Positions 43,997-52,368 of a stretch of DNA of 64,000 nt are shown here, one piece after another. The first letter of the stretch is position 1; every line of letters starts with the position of its first letter. Both the position numbers and the translations under genes were made by a program. Where the stretch lies: the NCBI RefSeq assembly GCF_019733355.1, contig NZ_JAIHLQ010000016.1:216373-280372 (forward strand), given 5' to 3'. The notes below the pieces were generated by a model that ran no database searches, was not told the DNA's origin, and saw only the letters and a list, made by a program, of their open reading frames with translations. This DNA comes from Pseudomonas baetica (lineage in GTDB: Bacteria > Pseudomonadota > Gammaproteobacteria > Pseudomonadales > Pseudomonadaceae).

Positions 43997-44002
43997 AAAC
44001 AC

Positions 44003-44013
44003 ACTTCCTTGTT
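44003..44013 (-). promoter_or_regulatory. Possible RsmA/CsrA site over the aprA ribosome-binding site
   Basis: The minus strand reads ACAAGGAAG at the Shine-Dalgarno position of aprA. It fits the ACARGGA core bound by RsmA-type repressors. In this species group aprA is known to be under Gac/Rsm control. No hairpin displaying the GGA was demonstrated. Confidence 0.4.
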
Positions 44014-44456
44014 TAGCAATGGAACAGTTTTTGTCCGATAGCGACAATCTCTGGCGAGATCGTCCTATCACTCGCCCAATGAAGGCGTAAGAAACCTGAC
44101 ACAATTTGAAATCTAACGTAAAGCCTTTTTTTGAGATCAAATTGAACTGTTCCGGAAAACTCCCGTAAACAATGCGCACGGCGATAAAAGAATGTTCGAA
44201 ACGGCTGGGTTTAGCCTAATTGTCTGACGATTTTCTATTTAAATATTAAATAAAGGTAAGTTGCATTTTGTTAGGCACGTCGCATTTTCATGCACTTTAT
44301 TAGTGCGATGCCAGTGTATTGCTATCAATCAATAAACAGATAATGAATAACAAATGTGGCAGCGGCTTTGCTCGCGAAAGCGATGGGGCAGTAAGCCAAC
44401 GCATTGCCTGACACGACGCCTTCGCGAGCAAATCCGCTCCCACGGTTGTTGCTGGA
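44014..44456. other. AT-rich aprA upstream region with a REP pair
   Basis: About 440 bases separate aprA from the next gene. The part next to aprA (roughly 44090-44340) is clearly AT-richer than the surroundings and should contain the aprA promoter; I could not pick a certain -10/-35. An inverted REP pair occupies 44354-44444: GTGGCAGCGGCTTTGCTCGC facing TTCGCGAGCAAATCCGCTCC. It may end the polyamine-unit transcript or insulate the two units. Confidence 0.6.
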
Positions 44457-45542
44457 TCAGCTACCGGTACGGATCTTGTTCCACACCCGCGTACGAATCC
44501 GGTCGATGTTCAGCGGCATAGCCTCAAGCGCAAACAATTTCCCCATCATCTCCGGACTCGGATAGACCTTGGTGTCGTTCTTGATCGCCGGATCGATCAG
44601 GCTGTCGGCCTGCTCGTTGCCGTTGGCGTAGTGCACGTAATTACTGATGCCGGCCATCACGTCCGGACGCAGCAGGTAATTCATGAACGCGTAACCGGCC
44701 TTCTCGTCGGGCGCATCGACCGGCATGGCGACCATGTCGAACCAGATGGCGGCGCCTTCCCTGGGAATCGCATAACCGATATCGATGCCGTTCTTCGCTT
44801 CCTTGGCACGGTTTTGTGCTTGCAGAATGTCGCCGGAGAAGCCAACCGCTACGCAAATGTCGCCATTAGCCAAGTCACTGGTGTACTTGGAGGAATGAAA
44901 GTAACTGACGTAGGGCCGAACTTTCATCAGCAAAGCTTCGGCCTTCTTGTAATCCTCGGGATTTTTGCTGTGGGGCGGCAGGCCCAGGTAATTGAGCGCC
45001 GCCGGCAGCAGCTCCGGGCCGTTGTCGAGTATCGCCACGCCGCACTTTTGCAGCTTTTCCATGTACTGCGGTTTGAAGATCAGGTCCCAGGAATCCACCG
45101 GTGCATTGTTACCCAGCACCGCTTTGACCTTGGCAACGTTGTAGCCGATGCCGGTGCTACCCCACAGATACGGGAAGCCGTGCTCGTTACCCGGGTCGTT
45201 GGTCTGCAAGGCTTTGAGCAGCACCGGGTTGAGGTTCTTCCAGTTTGGCAACTGGCTCTTGTCGAGCTTCTTTAGCGCGCCGCCCTGAATTTGCCGGGCC
45301 ATGAAGTGGTTGGAAGGAAACACCACGTCGTAACCGGATTGTCCGGTCATCAACTTGCCGTCGAGGGTTTCGTTGCTGTCGTAGACGTCATAGGTGACGC
45401 CAACGCCTGTCTCTTTCTCGAAATTCCTGATGGTGTCCGGCGCAATGTAATCGGACCAGTTGTAAACCTTGACCGTTTCGGCGGCATGACTGATGGAGGC
45501 GACCAGCAACAGCGGCGCCAGGGCGAGGGTTTTCTGGATCAT
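44457..45542 (-). CDS. Polyamine-type ABC transporter substrate-binding protein (PotF-like)
   Basis: This periplasmic binding protein of 361 residues belongs to the PotD/PotF/SpuD class that binds putrescine or spermidine. The signal peptide is LALAPLLLVASISHAAE; the mature protein starts VKVYNWSDYIAPDTI, the family hallmark. Other marks are YDVYDSNETLDGKL, DVVFPSNHFMARQ, GYNVAKVKAVLG and a late YPSPEMMGKLF. No permease or ATPase gene is next to it, so it is an orphan binding protein that must use components from elsewhere or act in sensing. The start follows the cupin gene by 55 bases. Its place beside a gamma-glutamylputrescine-oxidase-like enzyme supports a putrescine link. Confidence 0.9.
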   Translation of the reverse strand: MIQKTLALAPLLLVASISHAAETVKVYNWSDYIAPDTIRNFEKETGVGVTYDVYDSNETLDGKLMTGQSGYDVVFPSNHFMARQIQGGALKKLDKSQLPNWKNLNPVLLKALQTNDPGNEHGFPYLWGSTGIGYNVAKVKAVLGNNAPVDSWDLIFKPQYMEKLQKCGVAILDNGPELLPAALNYLGLPPHSKNPEDYKKAEALLMKVRPYVSYFHSSKYTSDLANGDICVAVGFSGDILQAQNRAKEAKNGIDIGYAIPREGAAIWFDMVAMPVDAPDEKAGYAFMNYLLRPDVMAGISNYVHYANGNEQADSLIDPAIKNDTKVYPSPEMMGKLFALEAMPLNIDRIRTRVWNKIRTGS

Positions 45543-45597
45543 GAGTCGATTCCTGTAGAGGCTATTGTTGTTGGCAGGCAATCAAAGGATCAAACAA

Positions 45598-45942
45598 TCA
45601 GAAAATCAGCACATAGCTCTTGCGCACGGTTTCCTGGATATCCCAGATACCGAGCGTGTTGGCCGGCAACATCAGTGCGTCGCCACCTTGTATGTGCAGG
45701 GTTTCGCCACCGTCGTCCGGGGTGAACGTGCAGCGGCCGGAGATGAAATGGCAGAACTCCTGAGCGGTGATCTGCCGGCGCCACCGGCCGGGTGTACATT
45801 CCCAGACGCCGGTTTCAACGCCATCGTCGCGTTCGACGCTGGTGGTCGAAGCGGTGGCGATCGGCTCGCCGAGGGGCACGGCCACCGGGCTGGATTCGTC
45901 CAGCTTCAGCGAAGCGGTGTTTTTAAACTGGGTGATGCTCAT
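45598..45942 (-). CDS. Small cupin protein (DUF861-like)
   Basis: This is a single-domain cupin of 114 residues. The beta-barrel motifs are seen as GVWECTPGRWRRQI, EFCHFISGRCTFTPDDG and GDALMLPANTLGIWDI. The usual metal-binding histidines are only partly present, so a binding or regulatory role is as likely as catalysis. Homologues often sit next to gamma-glutamylputrescine oxidase genes in polyamine catabolic clusters, as here. The ATG at 45942 starts MSITQFKNT; it lies 30 bases after the oxidase stop, so the genes are co-transcribed. Confidence 0.82.
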   Translation of the reverse strand: MSITQFKNTASLKLDESSPVAVPLGEPIATASTTSVERDDGVETGVWECTPGRWRRQITAQEFCHFISGRCTFTPDDGGETLHIQGGDALMLPANTLGIWDIQETVRKSYVLIF

Positions 45943-45972
45943 GGCGTTACCTGTCTTGTGAATAAACAACGT

Positions 45973-47379
45973 TTAGTGCATGAAACCTTCCATGAAGCCC
46001 GCCACTTGGCTGGCAAGTTTGCGCCGCCAGGGCGCCGTCGCCGGGTTGGCCAGGGTCTGGTCTTCGTGGACGAAACTCTTGATGATCGCGTTGTAGCCCA
46101 GCCAGCGGCATGGCTCTGGCTCCCAGGCGCGCAGCGCGTGAATCCCGCCATCGGGCAACACCCACGGCTGTTTAGTGAGTTCGCTGTCGCGCTCCAGAAT
46201 CAGATCCGCCAGGGTGCGACCGCCGAGGTGGCTGGCACCGACGCCCTCCCCGCCATAGCCGCCGGACAGCGCGATACCGTTAGCCCGATCGCAAAGCATG
46301 TGCGGCTTGAAGTGCCGGGACATGCCGAGATTGCCGCCCCACGCGTGGGTGATCTGCACGTTTTTCAGTTGTGGGAACAGCTCGCCGAACAGATAACGGC
46401 GCAGTTCGACTTCATCACGGGTCAGGTCGAAGTTGTGGCGCAGCTTGCCGGCGAACTGATAGCCGCCGCGGGCGCCGAAAACCAAGCGGTTATCGGCGCT
46501 GCGCTGGCCGTAGGTGACTTGGCGGCTGAACTCGCTGAAGGCCTGGCCGCGATTGAGGCCGATTTCGTCCCAAGTGGCAGCGGACAAAGGTTCGGTGGCG
46601 ACGATCAGGCTCTGCACCGGCAACTGATAGCGACCCAAGGGCGGCAACGTCACCGAATAACCTTCGACCGCCGGCACGATCCAGCGGCTGCGCACGCTCG
46701 CCTTGGCGGTGCGCAAGCTGCCTGACTGCCAATGCGTGACCGGGCTTTTTTCGAAGATTTTCACGCCCATGTTTTCCACGGTGCGCGCCAGACCCCGAAC
46801 CAGTTTGGCCGGGTGGAGGGTCGCTACGTGCGGCGCGTAAATGCCGCCATAAGGTTTGGCGACGCGGATCTGCTGCGCCAGTTGCTCGGGGCTGAGCCAG
46901 CGGTAATCGTCGTCGGTCAGGCCTTGTGCGTGCAGCTTGGCCAGGTACTCACGCAGAGACGCTTCCTGCTCTGGATAACGTGCAGCGCAATACAACACAC
47001 CGCCTTTACGATAATCGCAGTCAATGCCTTCACGTTCGATGACAACTTCAACCTCGTCGGGGATCGCGTGCAGCAGATCAAACGAAGCGCGACGCTGCTG
47101 CGGTGACAGCCCGGCGAGCAAGCGATCCTCACCCAGCAAATTACCCATCAGCCAGCCACCGTTACGACCAGAGGCACCAAAACCGGCGGTTTGCGCCTCG
47201 ACGATTGCGATGTCGAGTTCGGGGGCGAGCTTCTTCAGGTAGTACGCCGTCCACAGCCCGGTGTAACCGGCGCCGATGATCGCCACGTCGACATCAAGGT
47301 CCTGTGTCAGCTCCGGCCGCGCGGTCAGCGACTCATCGCGTTGATCCATCCACAAACTGATAGTGCGCCACGCCGGCAT
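45973..47379 (-). CDS. FAD-dependent oxidoreductase, gamma-glutamylputrescine-oxidase-like
   Basis: This DAO-family flavoenzyme of 468 residues probably oxidises an amine such as gamma-glutamylputrescine, releasing H2O2. The N-terminal Rossmann motif is VAIIGAGYTGLWTAYYL, followed by IVEAQTAGFGASGRNGGW, the typical flavin-contact stretch of the PuuB group. The C-terminal part shows YGGEGVGASHLGGRTLADLIL. I chose the ATG at 47379 with GGAG six bases before; a GTG at 47394 is possible. Neighbours (cupin, PotF-like protein) support a putrescine role, but the exact substrate is inferred. Confidence 0.85.
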   Translation of the reverse strand: MPAWRTISLWMDQRDESLTARPELTQDLDVDVAIIGAGYTGLWTAYYLKKLAPELDIAIVEAQTAGFGASGRNGGWLMGNLLGEDRLLAGLSPQQRRASFDLLHAIPDEVEVVIEREGIDCDYRKGGVLYCAARYPEQEASLREYLAKLHAQGLTDDDYRWLSPEQLAQQIRVAKPYGGIYAPHVATLHPAKLVRGLARTVENMGVKIFEKSPVTHWQSGSLRTAKASVRSRWIVPAVEGYSVTLPPLGRYQLPVQSLIVATEPLSAATWDEIGLNRGQAFSEFSRQVTYGQRSADNRLVFGARGGYQFAGKLRHNFDLTRDEVELRRYLFGELFPQLKNVQITHAWGGNLGMSRHFKPHMLCDRANGIALSGGYGGEGVGASHLGGRTLADLILERDSELTKQPWVLPDGGIHALRAWEPEPCRWLGYNAIIKSFVHEDQTLANPATAPWRRKLASQVAGFMEGFMH

Positions 47380-47431
47380 GCAAGACTCCGCCACTGAAAA
47401 CCTTCGATGGCGTCGATCCTAGTGCGCTTGC

Positions 47432-48247
47432 TCAGCCGATGTCTTGCGCGCGTGCCCGCAAAGAAATTTGTTTGGCGTAAGCCTTGGGTGACTGACCGGT
47501 GTGCTGGCGGAAACAGCTATAAAACGCCGATATCGAATTGAATCCGGAGGCGAACGCCATGTCGTCAATGCGCAGAGGTGGGGCAGCATCATCCAGAGAC
47601 TTGAGCAAATGCTGTAGTCGCGCCTGATTGACGTACCTATAGAAGCTTTGGCCTAGCACTTGATTGAGCAAATAAGACATCTGATTGCGGCTGTACCCGC
47701 ACTCCTTCGCCACACGCTGCAGGTCGAGTTGTGGATCAAGGTATGGCTGCTGTCGCTCGAAGTACTGCTGCAGGTCTTCGGCCATAAAACTCAGCTGGCG
47801 CGGCGAGAGGCCCAGCCGACTGGCGGCTGGCCGCTGATTCGGCGCGGCCTTGTTGCTGGCCTGCGCACGCACGAGTGAAGCGTATTCGTTGACGCGCCAG
47901 ATCAGCCCGTCCTTGACCGTAATGGCCTCGCTGGAGCGGAACGACACCAAGCCGTCGCCGCCGCGCAGGGTCACTTCGTATTGAATGAACGCCGTGTTGC
48001 CATCGACGCGAATGCGGTCGCAATGCTCGAGGGCTTCGTCGGACTCTCGGGGCATGCTGACCCGCACGTACTCACGCAAGTCTTCGAGGCCGAGCACGCG
48101 GTTCTGGAAGAAATCGTTGTATTGGATCTCTGGGTGGTACAGCGCCATGACACTGTCCAGGTCGCGGCGCTTCCAACTCAAGTGGTAACGCATGACCGTG
48201 TTGGCCGTGGCCTGGGTCTGTTCTGGGCCGTCATCGTCGGCGTGCAT
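47432..48247 (-). CDS. AraC-family regulator with N-terminal SnoaL-like domain
   Basis: The protein has 271 residues. Its first 130 or so form a SnoaL/NTF2-like cone (MRYHLSWKRRDLDSVMALYHPEI, then TLRGGDGLVSFRSSEAITVKDGLIW), a fold that usually binds small hydrophobic molecules. The last 100 carry the AraC double helix-turn-helix, with DLQRVAKECGYSRNQMSYLLNQ and the signature AFASGFNSISAFYSCFRQHTGQSPKAY. An NTF2-type sensor in place of the usual cupin arm is uncommon. It lies 52 bases upstream of the oxidase gene on the same strand and is the likely regulator of the polyamine unit. The region 48248-48510 upstream holds no recognised feature. Confidence 0.86.
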   Translation of the reverse strand: MHADDDGPEQTQATANTVMRYHLSWKRRDLDSVMALYHPEIQYNDFFQNRVLGLEDLREYVRVSMPRESDEALEHCDRIRVDGNTAFIQYEVTLRGGDGLVSFRSSEAITVKDGLIWRVNEYASLVRAQASNKAAPNQRPAASRLGLSPRQLSFMAEDLQQYFERQQPYLDPQLDLQRVAKECGYSRNQMSYLLNQVLGQSFYRYVNQARLQHLLKSLDDAAPPLRIDDMAFASGFNSISAFYSCFRQHTGQSPKAYAKQISLRARAQDIG

Positions 48248-48510
48248 ATTAGACTCGGCGAAAAAGATTCGAGCTTGCCCAAGATCGCCACGCGCATCAA
48301 TGATTAATCCATAGTGGCATTTTGGCGACGATTGCGTAGGCCATGACTTACATCAAAAAATGCGAAGCAATCGCAAAATGAACTGAAAAATCTCACAGTA
48401 GTTTCACATCAGGATGCTACTTTTAATGTCAGTCACTGGTTGAGCCAATGAAGGCTCTTCCCACCTCACATGAGCAAAAGGAAGCGCTCGATGAAGAAGG
48501 CGGGCAACAC

Positions 48511-48783
48511 ATGAATACAAGTTCAAGCAAAGTCACGTTCCCCAATGCATGCCAGCTGATGCGCTGGCATTTTCATCCCATGGGTTTCGAGGCAACGATG
48601 GATGCGCCGGGCAGCATGATCGCCCGTCTGTTTGATCGTGCCAGCGGCGAAACCATGATCGCCATCGCCGGCATTCCTTGTGCCACGGTGATGAATGCGG
48701 CGGATGTCGAGCGAATTATCGAGGCTGTGGAGGATGAGCTGGAAGCTTTCATTCCTCCAGAGTCTTTTAGGAGTTACGCTTAA
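48511..48783 (+). CDS. DUF1652 protein
   Basis: This small protein of 90 residues has the DUF1652 pattern, a family largely confined to Pseudomonas: CQLMRWHFHPMGFEATMD, then MIARLFDRASGETMIAIAGIP and a closing acidic helix VERIIEAVEDELEAF. Its function is unknown. The ATG at 48511 begins the family-like region; an upstream in-frame ATG at 48448 would add 21 residues that look unrelated. A strong terminator follows. Confidence 0.8.
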   Translation: MNTSSSKVTFPNACQLMRWHFHPMGFEATMDAPGSMIARLFDRASGETMIAIAGIPCATVMNAADVERIIEAVEDELEAFIPPESFRSYA

Positions 48784-48800
48784 GCTTATGATTTAAAACA

Positions 48801-48834
48801 AAAAAGCCCGTATTTTTACGGGCTGTTTTTTTTG
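48801..48834. terminator. Bidirectional terminator
   Basis: AAAAAAGCCCGTA, a T-rich loop, TACGGGCTGTTTTTTTT: an intrinsic terminator between two convergent genes. Confidence 0.93.
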
Positions 48835-48843
48835 CCGATGCTT

Positions 48844-51318
48844 TCAGGCTGTTTGCCTTGCTGCACGGTGATCAACGAAGAACGGCTTGCCCTTGGCGAT
48901 CCGGTCGGACGCCCGGGGCATGTTCACTGCTTGCGCTTCCTGCGGTTCGACATACCAGTAGCAATGACTCACCGCTCGGGTGATGCCGACGTACGCCAGG
49001 CGCAGGATTTCGTCTTTCTGCGCGCTGTCGTAAGGCTCGTTATCGCCGCTTTTGCCCAATCCAGCCATGCGGTAGACCTGATTCTTGTAGGGCGAACTGG
49101 TCAAGTGCTGACAGTCGCCCAGCAAAAACACCGCATCGGCCTGCAAGCCTTTGGCGCTGTGATACGTCAGTTGTTTCAAGCGCCGCGCCTCGTACGGCAA
49201 ACTCGAATCAACATTAACTACTGAACGAATATGCTCTTCAATCAATGACTTATCGCTACTTTTTCGATAAAGCATCAAGATCGAATGCCCCTGACGATAG
49301 TGTTCGGCGAGGCGCTGACCCAAGGCCTGATCGTCGCGTTCCAGCACGTTGACCGGCTGCAGTGCCTTGGGCTCACCGCTGGCCTTGGCCTTCTTCCCGG
49401 GAATGGCCGGGGCGGCACGAACGATGTGTTCAGCCGCGTCGATAATGTGTTGATGACTGCGATAGTTGTCGCTGAGCATGACCCGGGTGGTGCTCGGCGA
49501 CGGGAACTCCTTGTTGAACGCCATGAAGTAACTCGGCGAACTACCGCGCCAGCCGTAGATCGACTGCCAATCATCGCCCACACACAGCAGCGACGAACGC
49601 TGCGCACCGCGTCCGACATGCATGGCCGGACCTCGACTGCGGATTTCGCCGAGGCTGGCGCGAATCCACGAAACGATCTGCGGCGAAACGTCCTGAAATT
49701 CATCGATCATCAGGTGCGACATCGGCCGCAGTAACTCATCGCCGAGTAGTTTGAGGTTTTCCGGTGAGCGCTCGCTGAACAGCGCAAACATACGGTTGTA
49801 GGTCATGATCGGTGGCTTTTGATCGAGCAGATGGTCTTCGAATGCGCGCCAGAACAGGCTTAGCGCCTCGAAGAAAAACCGGTCCGGATCATCCTTGGCA
49901 AAACTCATGCGAGCGACAGCGTCTGGCACATCCAGCCCCAGGTTCTCGATAAAGCCTGCCGCCGTAACAAAGCAATCGAGCAATGGCGCGGAGGCCAGTT
50001 CGCCTTTGACCTTGTAGTCAAAGCCCGGGCCGGCGCTGGCATCGCCAGCCAGAGTGGCCAGAACACGCTTTGATGACTCGTAACTATCGATCCATATCAA
50101 TGGCTTACGACAGAAAGCTTGAAACAGAGTGCGTTTTACCGCCCACTCTGCCCGTACGGAAAGCTTAGCGTTTGGCCGGCTGAGTTGCGCATCTTCCCGT
50201 GGGTCGAAACCCAGAACCACCCACGCATCAAGGCTGGGGATATAGCCATGGCAATGGAATGTCGAACCGTTGATCTCAAAGGTCTGGCGATTCGGTTCGA
50301 CCCCCTTGATCGGCCAGGCGCCAGCGCGAAACCACAAATCTTCGATGGCATCACAGAGCTCTTCATCCCGCTTGGCCGCCAGTTCGGTGACGGCCATGCG
50401 CTTTTGTACATCCGGGTGATCGCGCTCCAGCTCCTTGAGCTGCATGCCTGCCTTGGCCATCGGCTGGATTAGCTGACGGAATCGCTCGTCCTGGGTGACC
50501 AAGCGGTGGTAGCAGGCATTGAGTTGTTGGCGCTGGGCGTCGTTGATGCGCAGGTCGAACGGATTGCTGTCGACCTCCTCGTCAGCGCCCGGAGCCCGAT
50601 GGCTAAGGTTCTCGAATGCCTGCAAACGCTCGAAACCCGGCAGGCTGCGCACCATCGGCAGGATTCGCGAGTGAAAGGTTCGCACCAACTCCCGCGCCTG
50701 CTTCAGGCCCAAGGCCTGACCCCACATCGAAAAAATTTCGATCAATTTGTTGATGAAGTCCTTGCGCGATTCGCGAGTGAACGTCACCACGGTCATCGAA
50801 TCGAGCTCAAAACCCAGATAATGAGTCAGCAACACAATACGCAGCACCAGCGTGGTTGACTTGCCCGCGCCGGCTCCGGCAACCACAGAGGTCGAAGGCG
50901 TATCGCTGAAAATCATCTTCCACTGCGCAGCACTCGGCTGGGCGTGCTCGGGCAGCAGACGCGCGACGTCAGCCTTCATGCGTTTCTTCAGCTCGGCGGT
51001 CAACGGCAGGCGCCAGTCGTCGAACAAGTGATTATCGACACCCGGCGGGCGATGCTCGGTGCTGCGACTGTCGCGAATCAACAAGACCTGCCGACCTTCT
51101 TCCAGCCCCTCGAGCTTGCCCTCTTTATAGCCGTACTCCACGCCTGCGGTGTGACCACTGCGAAAACCGTCAGCCTGGCCGTGCAACCAGGATGCCCGGT
51201 GCTGGGCGCGCAGACGGGTCAATCCATGGCCGAAGAAACGCGCGGCAAGACGTTTGAACCAAGGCATCTCGGCCAATGGACGAAGTTCGGGAGGAAGATC
51301 GGGGGTGTGTTGCGCCAC
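48844..51318 (-). CDS. UvrD/HelD-like superfamily 1 DNA helicase
   Basis: The protein (824 residues) has all SF1 helicase motifs: Walker A VVAGAGAGKSTTL, Walker B MIDEFQDVS, motif III CVGDDWQSIYGWRG, motif IV SDNYRSHQHI, motif V TYHSAKGLQADAV and motif VI YVGITRA. A basic N-terminal extension of about 130 residues precedes the core, with GKLEGLEEGRQVLLI, reminiscent of helicase IV. A long insertion (about 260-490) separates the early motifs and lacks features I know. It probably removes proteins from DNA or repairs stalled forks. It stands alone, ends at a shared terminator, and a 280-base gap (51319-51598) with no recognised feature precedes it. Confidence 0.87.
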   Translation of the reverse strand: MAQHTPDLPPELRPLAEMPWFKRLAARFFGHGLTRLRAQHRASWLHGQADGFRSGHTAGVEYGYKEGKLEGLEEGRQVLLIRDSRSTEHRPPGVDNHLFDDWRLPLTAELKKRMKADVARLLPEHAQPSAAQWKMIFSDTPSTSVVAGAGAGKSTTLVLRIVLLTHYLGFELDSMTVVTFTRESRKDFINKLIEIFSMWGQALGLKQARELVRTFHSRILPMVRSLPGFERLQAFENLSHRAPGADEEVDSNPFDLRINDAQRQQLNACYHRLVTQDERFRQLIQPMAKAGMQLKELERDHPDVQKRMAVTELAAKRDEELCDAIEDLWFRAGAWPIKGVEPNRQTFEINGSTFHCHGYIPSLDAWVVLGFDPREDAQLSRPNAKLSVRAEWAVKRTLFQAFCRKPLIWIDSYESSKRVLATLAGDASAGPGFDYKVKGELASAPLLDCFVTAAGFIENLGLDVPDAVARMSFAKDDPDRFFFEALSLFWRAFEDHLLDQKPPIMTYNRMFALFSERSPENLKLLGDELLRPMSHLMIDEFQDVSPQIVSWIRASLGEIRSRGPAMHVGRGAQRSSLLCVGDDWQSIYGWRGSSPSYFMAFNKEFPSPSTTRVMLSDNYRSHQHIIDAAEHIVRAAPAIPGKKAKASGEPKALQPVNVLERDDQALGQRLAEHYRQGHSILMLYRKSSDKSLIEEHIRSVVNVDSSLPYEARRLKQLTYHSAKGLQADAVFLLGDCQHLTSSPYKNQVYRMAGLGKSGDNEPYDSAQKDEILRLAYVGITRAVSHCYWYVEPQEAQAVNMPRASDRIAKGKPFFVDHRAARQTA

Positions 51319-51598
51319 GCGAAAGGGCTCCAGTGGGTAAGGCTGTTGACGGCTATGGTGTCTGTATTTGCCGTTGAGTTCTAGCGAAATGCTTACAGGT
51401 CATTGGTTTAGGAGATGAATTGAAGGTGACAGGAGACGGTTTCGACGTGGTCTTTCATCAAATTATTCGATACTTATGCCGCATTTTTTACGCTTTTTAT
51501 CGATGCTTCCCTAATAGATGATCGCCGCTATAAACCACCGGTCTTGTGCCGGGTGCGGACATCGCGCCCCGTGACGAACCTTTTTTGAGGAGACGATC

Positions 51599-52294
51599 AT
51601 GCTTGAACTCAGACCTTTCAGCTCGCTGGGCGGCGCCGATCATGGCTGGCTGGATGCCCATCACCATTTTTCGTTCGCCGAATACTACGATCCACAGCGC
51701 ATGAACTGGGGCAATTTGCGGGTTTGGAACGACGACGTGATTGCCGCGGGCACCGGTTTCCCGCAACACCCGCACCGAGACATGGAAATCATCACCTATG
51801 TGCGTGAAGGTGCGATTACCCACCAGGACAATCTGGGCAACAAGGGCCGTACCGAAGCGGGCGATGTGCAAGTGATGAGCGCCGGCACCGGCATCGCGCA
51901 CAGTGAGTACAACCTGGAGGCAAAGGACACCAAAATCTTCCAGATCTGGATTCTGCCGACCGAAACCGGCGCTCCGCCGTCGTGGGGTGCAAAACCGTTC
52001 CCGAAAGGGCAGCGCGAAGGCTTCGTGACCCTGGCAAGCGGCAAGGATGGTGACGACCAGAGCCTGCGCATTCGCGCCGATGCCCGCTTGGTCGCCGCCA
52101 ATATCAAGGCAGGAGAAACCGCCGAGTATCGCCTTGATGAAGGGCGCCGGGCTTACCTGGTTCCAGCCACTGGTGTGATTGAAGTCAACGGCTTGCGTGC
52201 ACAAGCTCGAGACGGTGTAGCGATTGCACTGGAGCAGGTGCTGACGGTTACGGCGATCGAAGACAGTGAAATCGTATTGGTGGATTTGGCTTGA
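51599..52294 (+). CDS. Pirin-family protein (YhaK-like)
   Basis: This bicupin of 231 residues resembles E. coli YhaK and pirins. The N-terminal cupin keeps the metal motif: HPHRDMEI supplies two histidines, and later HSEYN supplies a His and Glu. The pattern WLDAHHHFSFAEYYDP is a strong pirin mark. Some pirins have quercetin 2,3-dioxygenase activity, others sense redox state; the role here is unknown. GAGGAG lies upstream of the ATG. It is a single-gene unit closed by a strong terminator. Confidence 0.9.
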   Translation: MLELRPFSSLGGADHGWLDAHHHFSFAEYYDPQRMNWGNLRVWNDDVIAAGTGFPQHPHRDMEIITYVREGAITHQDNLGNKGRTEAGDVQVMSAGTGIAHSEYNLEAKDTKIFQIWILPTETGAPPSWGAKPFPKGQREGFVTLASGKDGDDQSLRIRADARLVAANIKAGETAEYRLDEGRRAYLVPATGVIEVNGLRAQARDGVAIALEQVLTVTAIEDSEIVLVDLA

Positions 52295-52312
52295 TTGCTT
52301 GATTCAAAAACA

Positions 52313-52347
52313 AAAAAAGGGGCAGCCATGACGGCTGCCCCTTTTTT
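52313..52347. terminator. Bidirectional terminator
   Basis: An A-run, GGGGCAGCC, a five-base loop, GGCTGCCCC and a T-run lie between the convergent pirin and phosphoglucomutase genes. Confidence 0.93.
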
Positions 52348-52368
52348 AGGCTTCGCGTTTATCGAGCC

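Noticed and set aside
42482..44041. 519-codon frame antisense to aprA
   Set aside because: It only reflects codon bias and the RTX repeats of aprA on the other strand; no domains.
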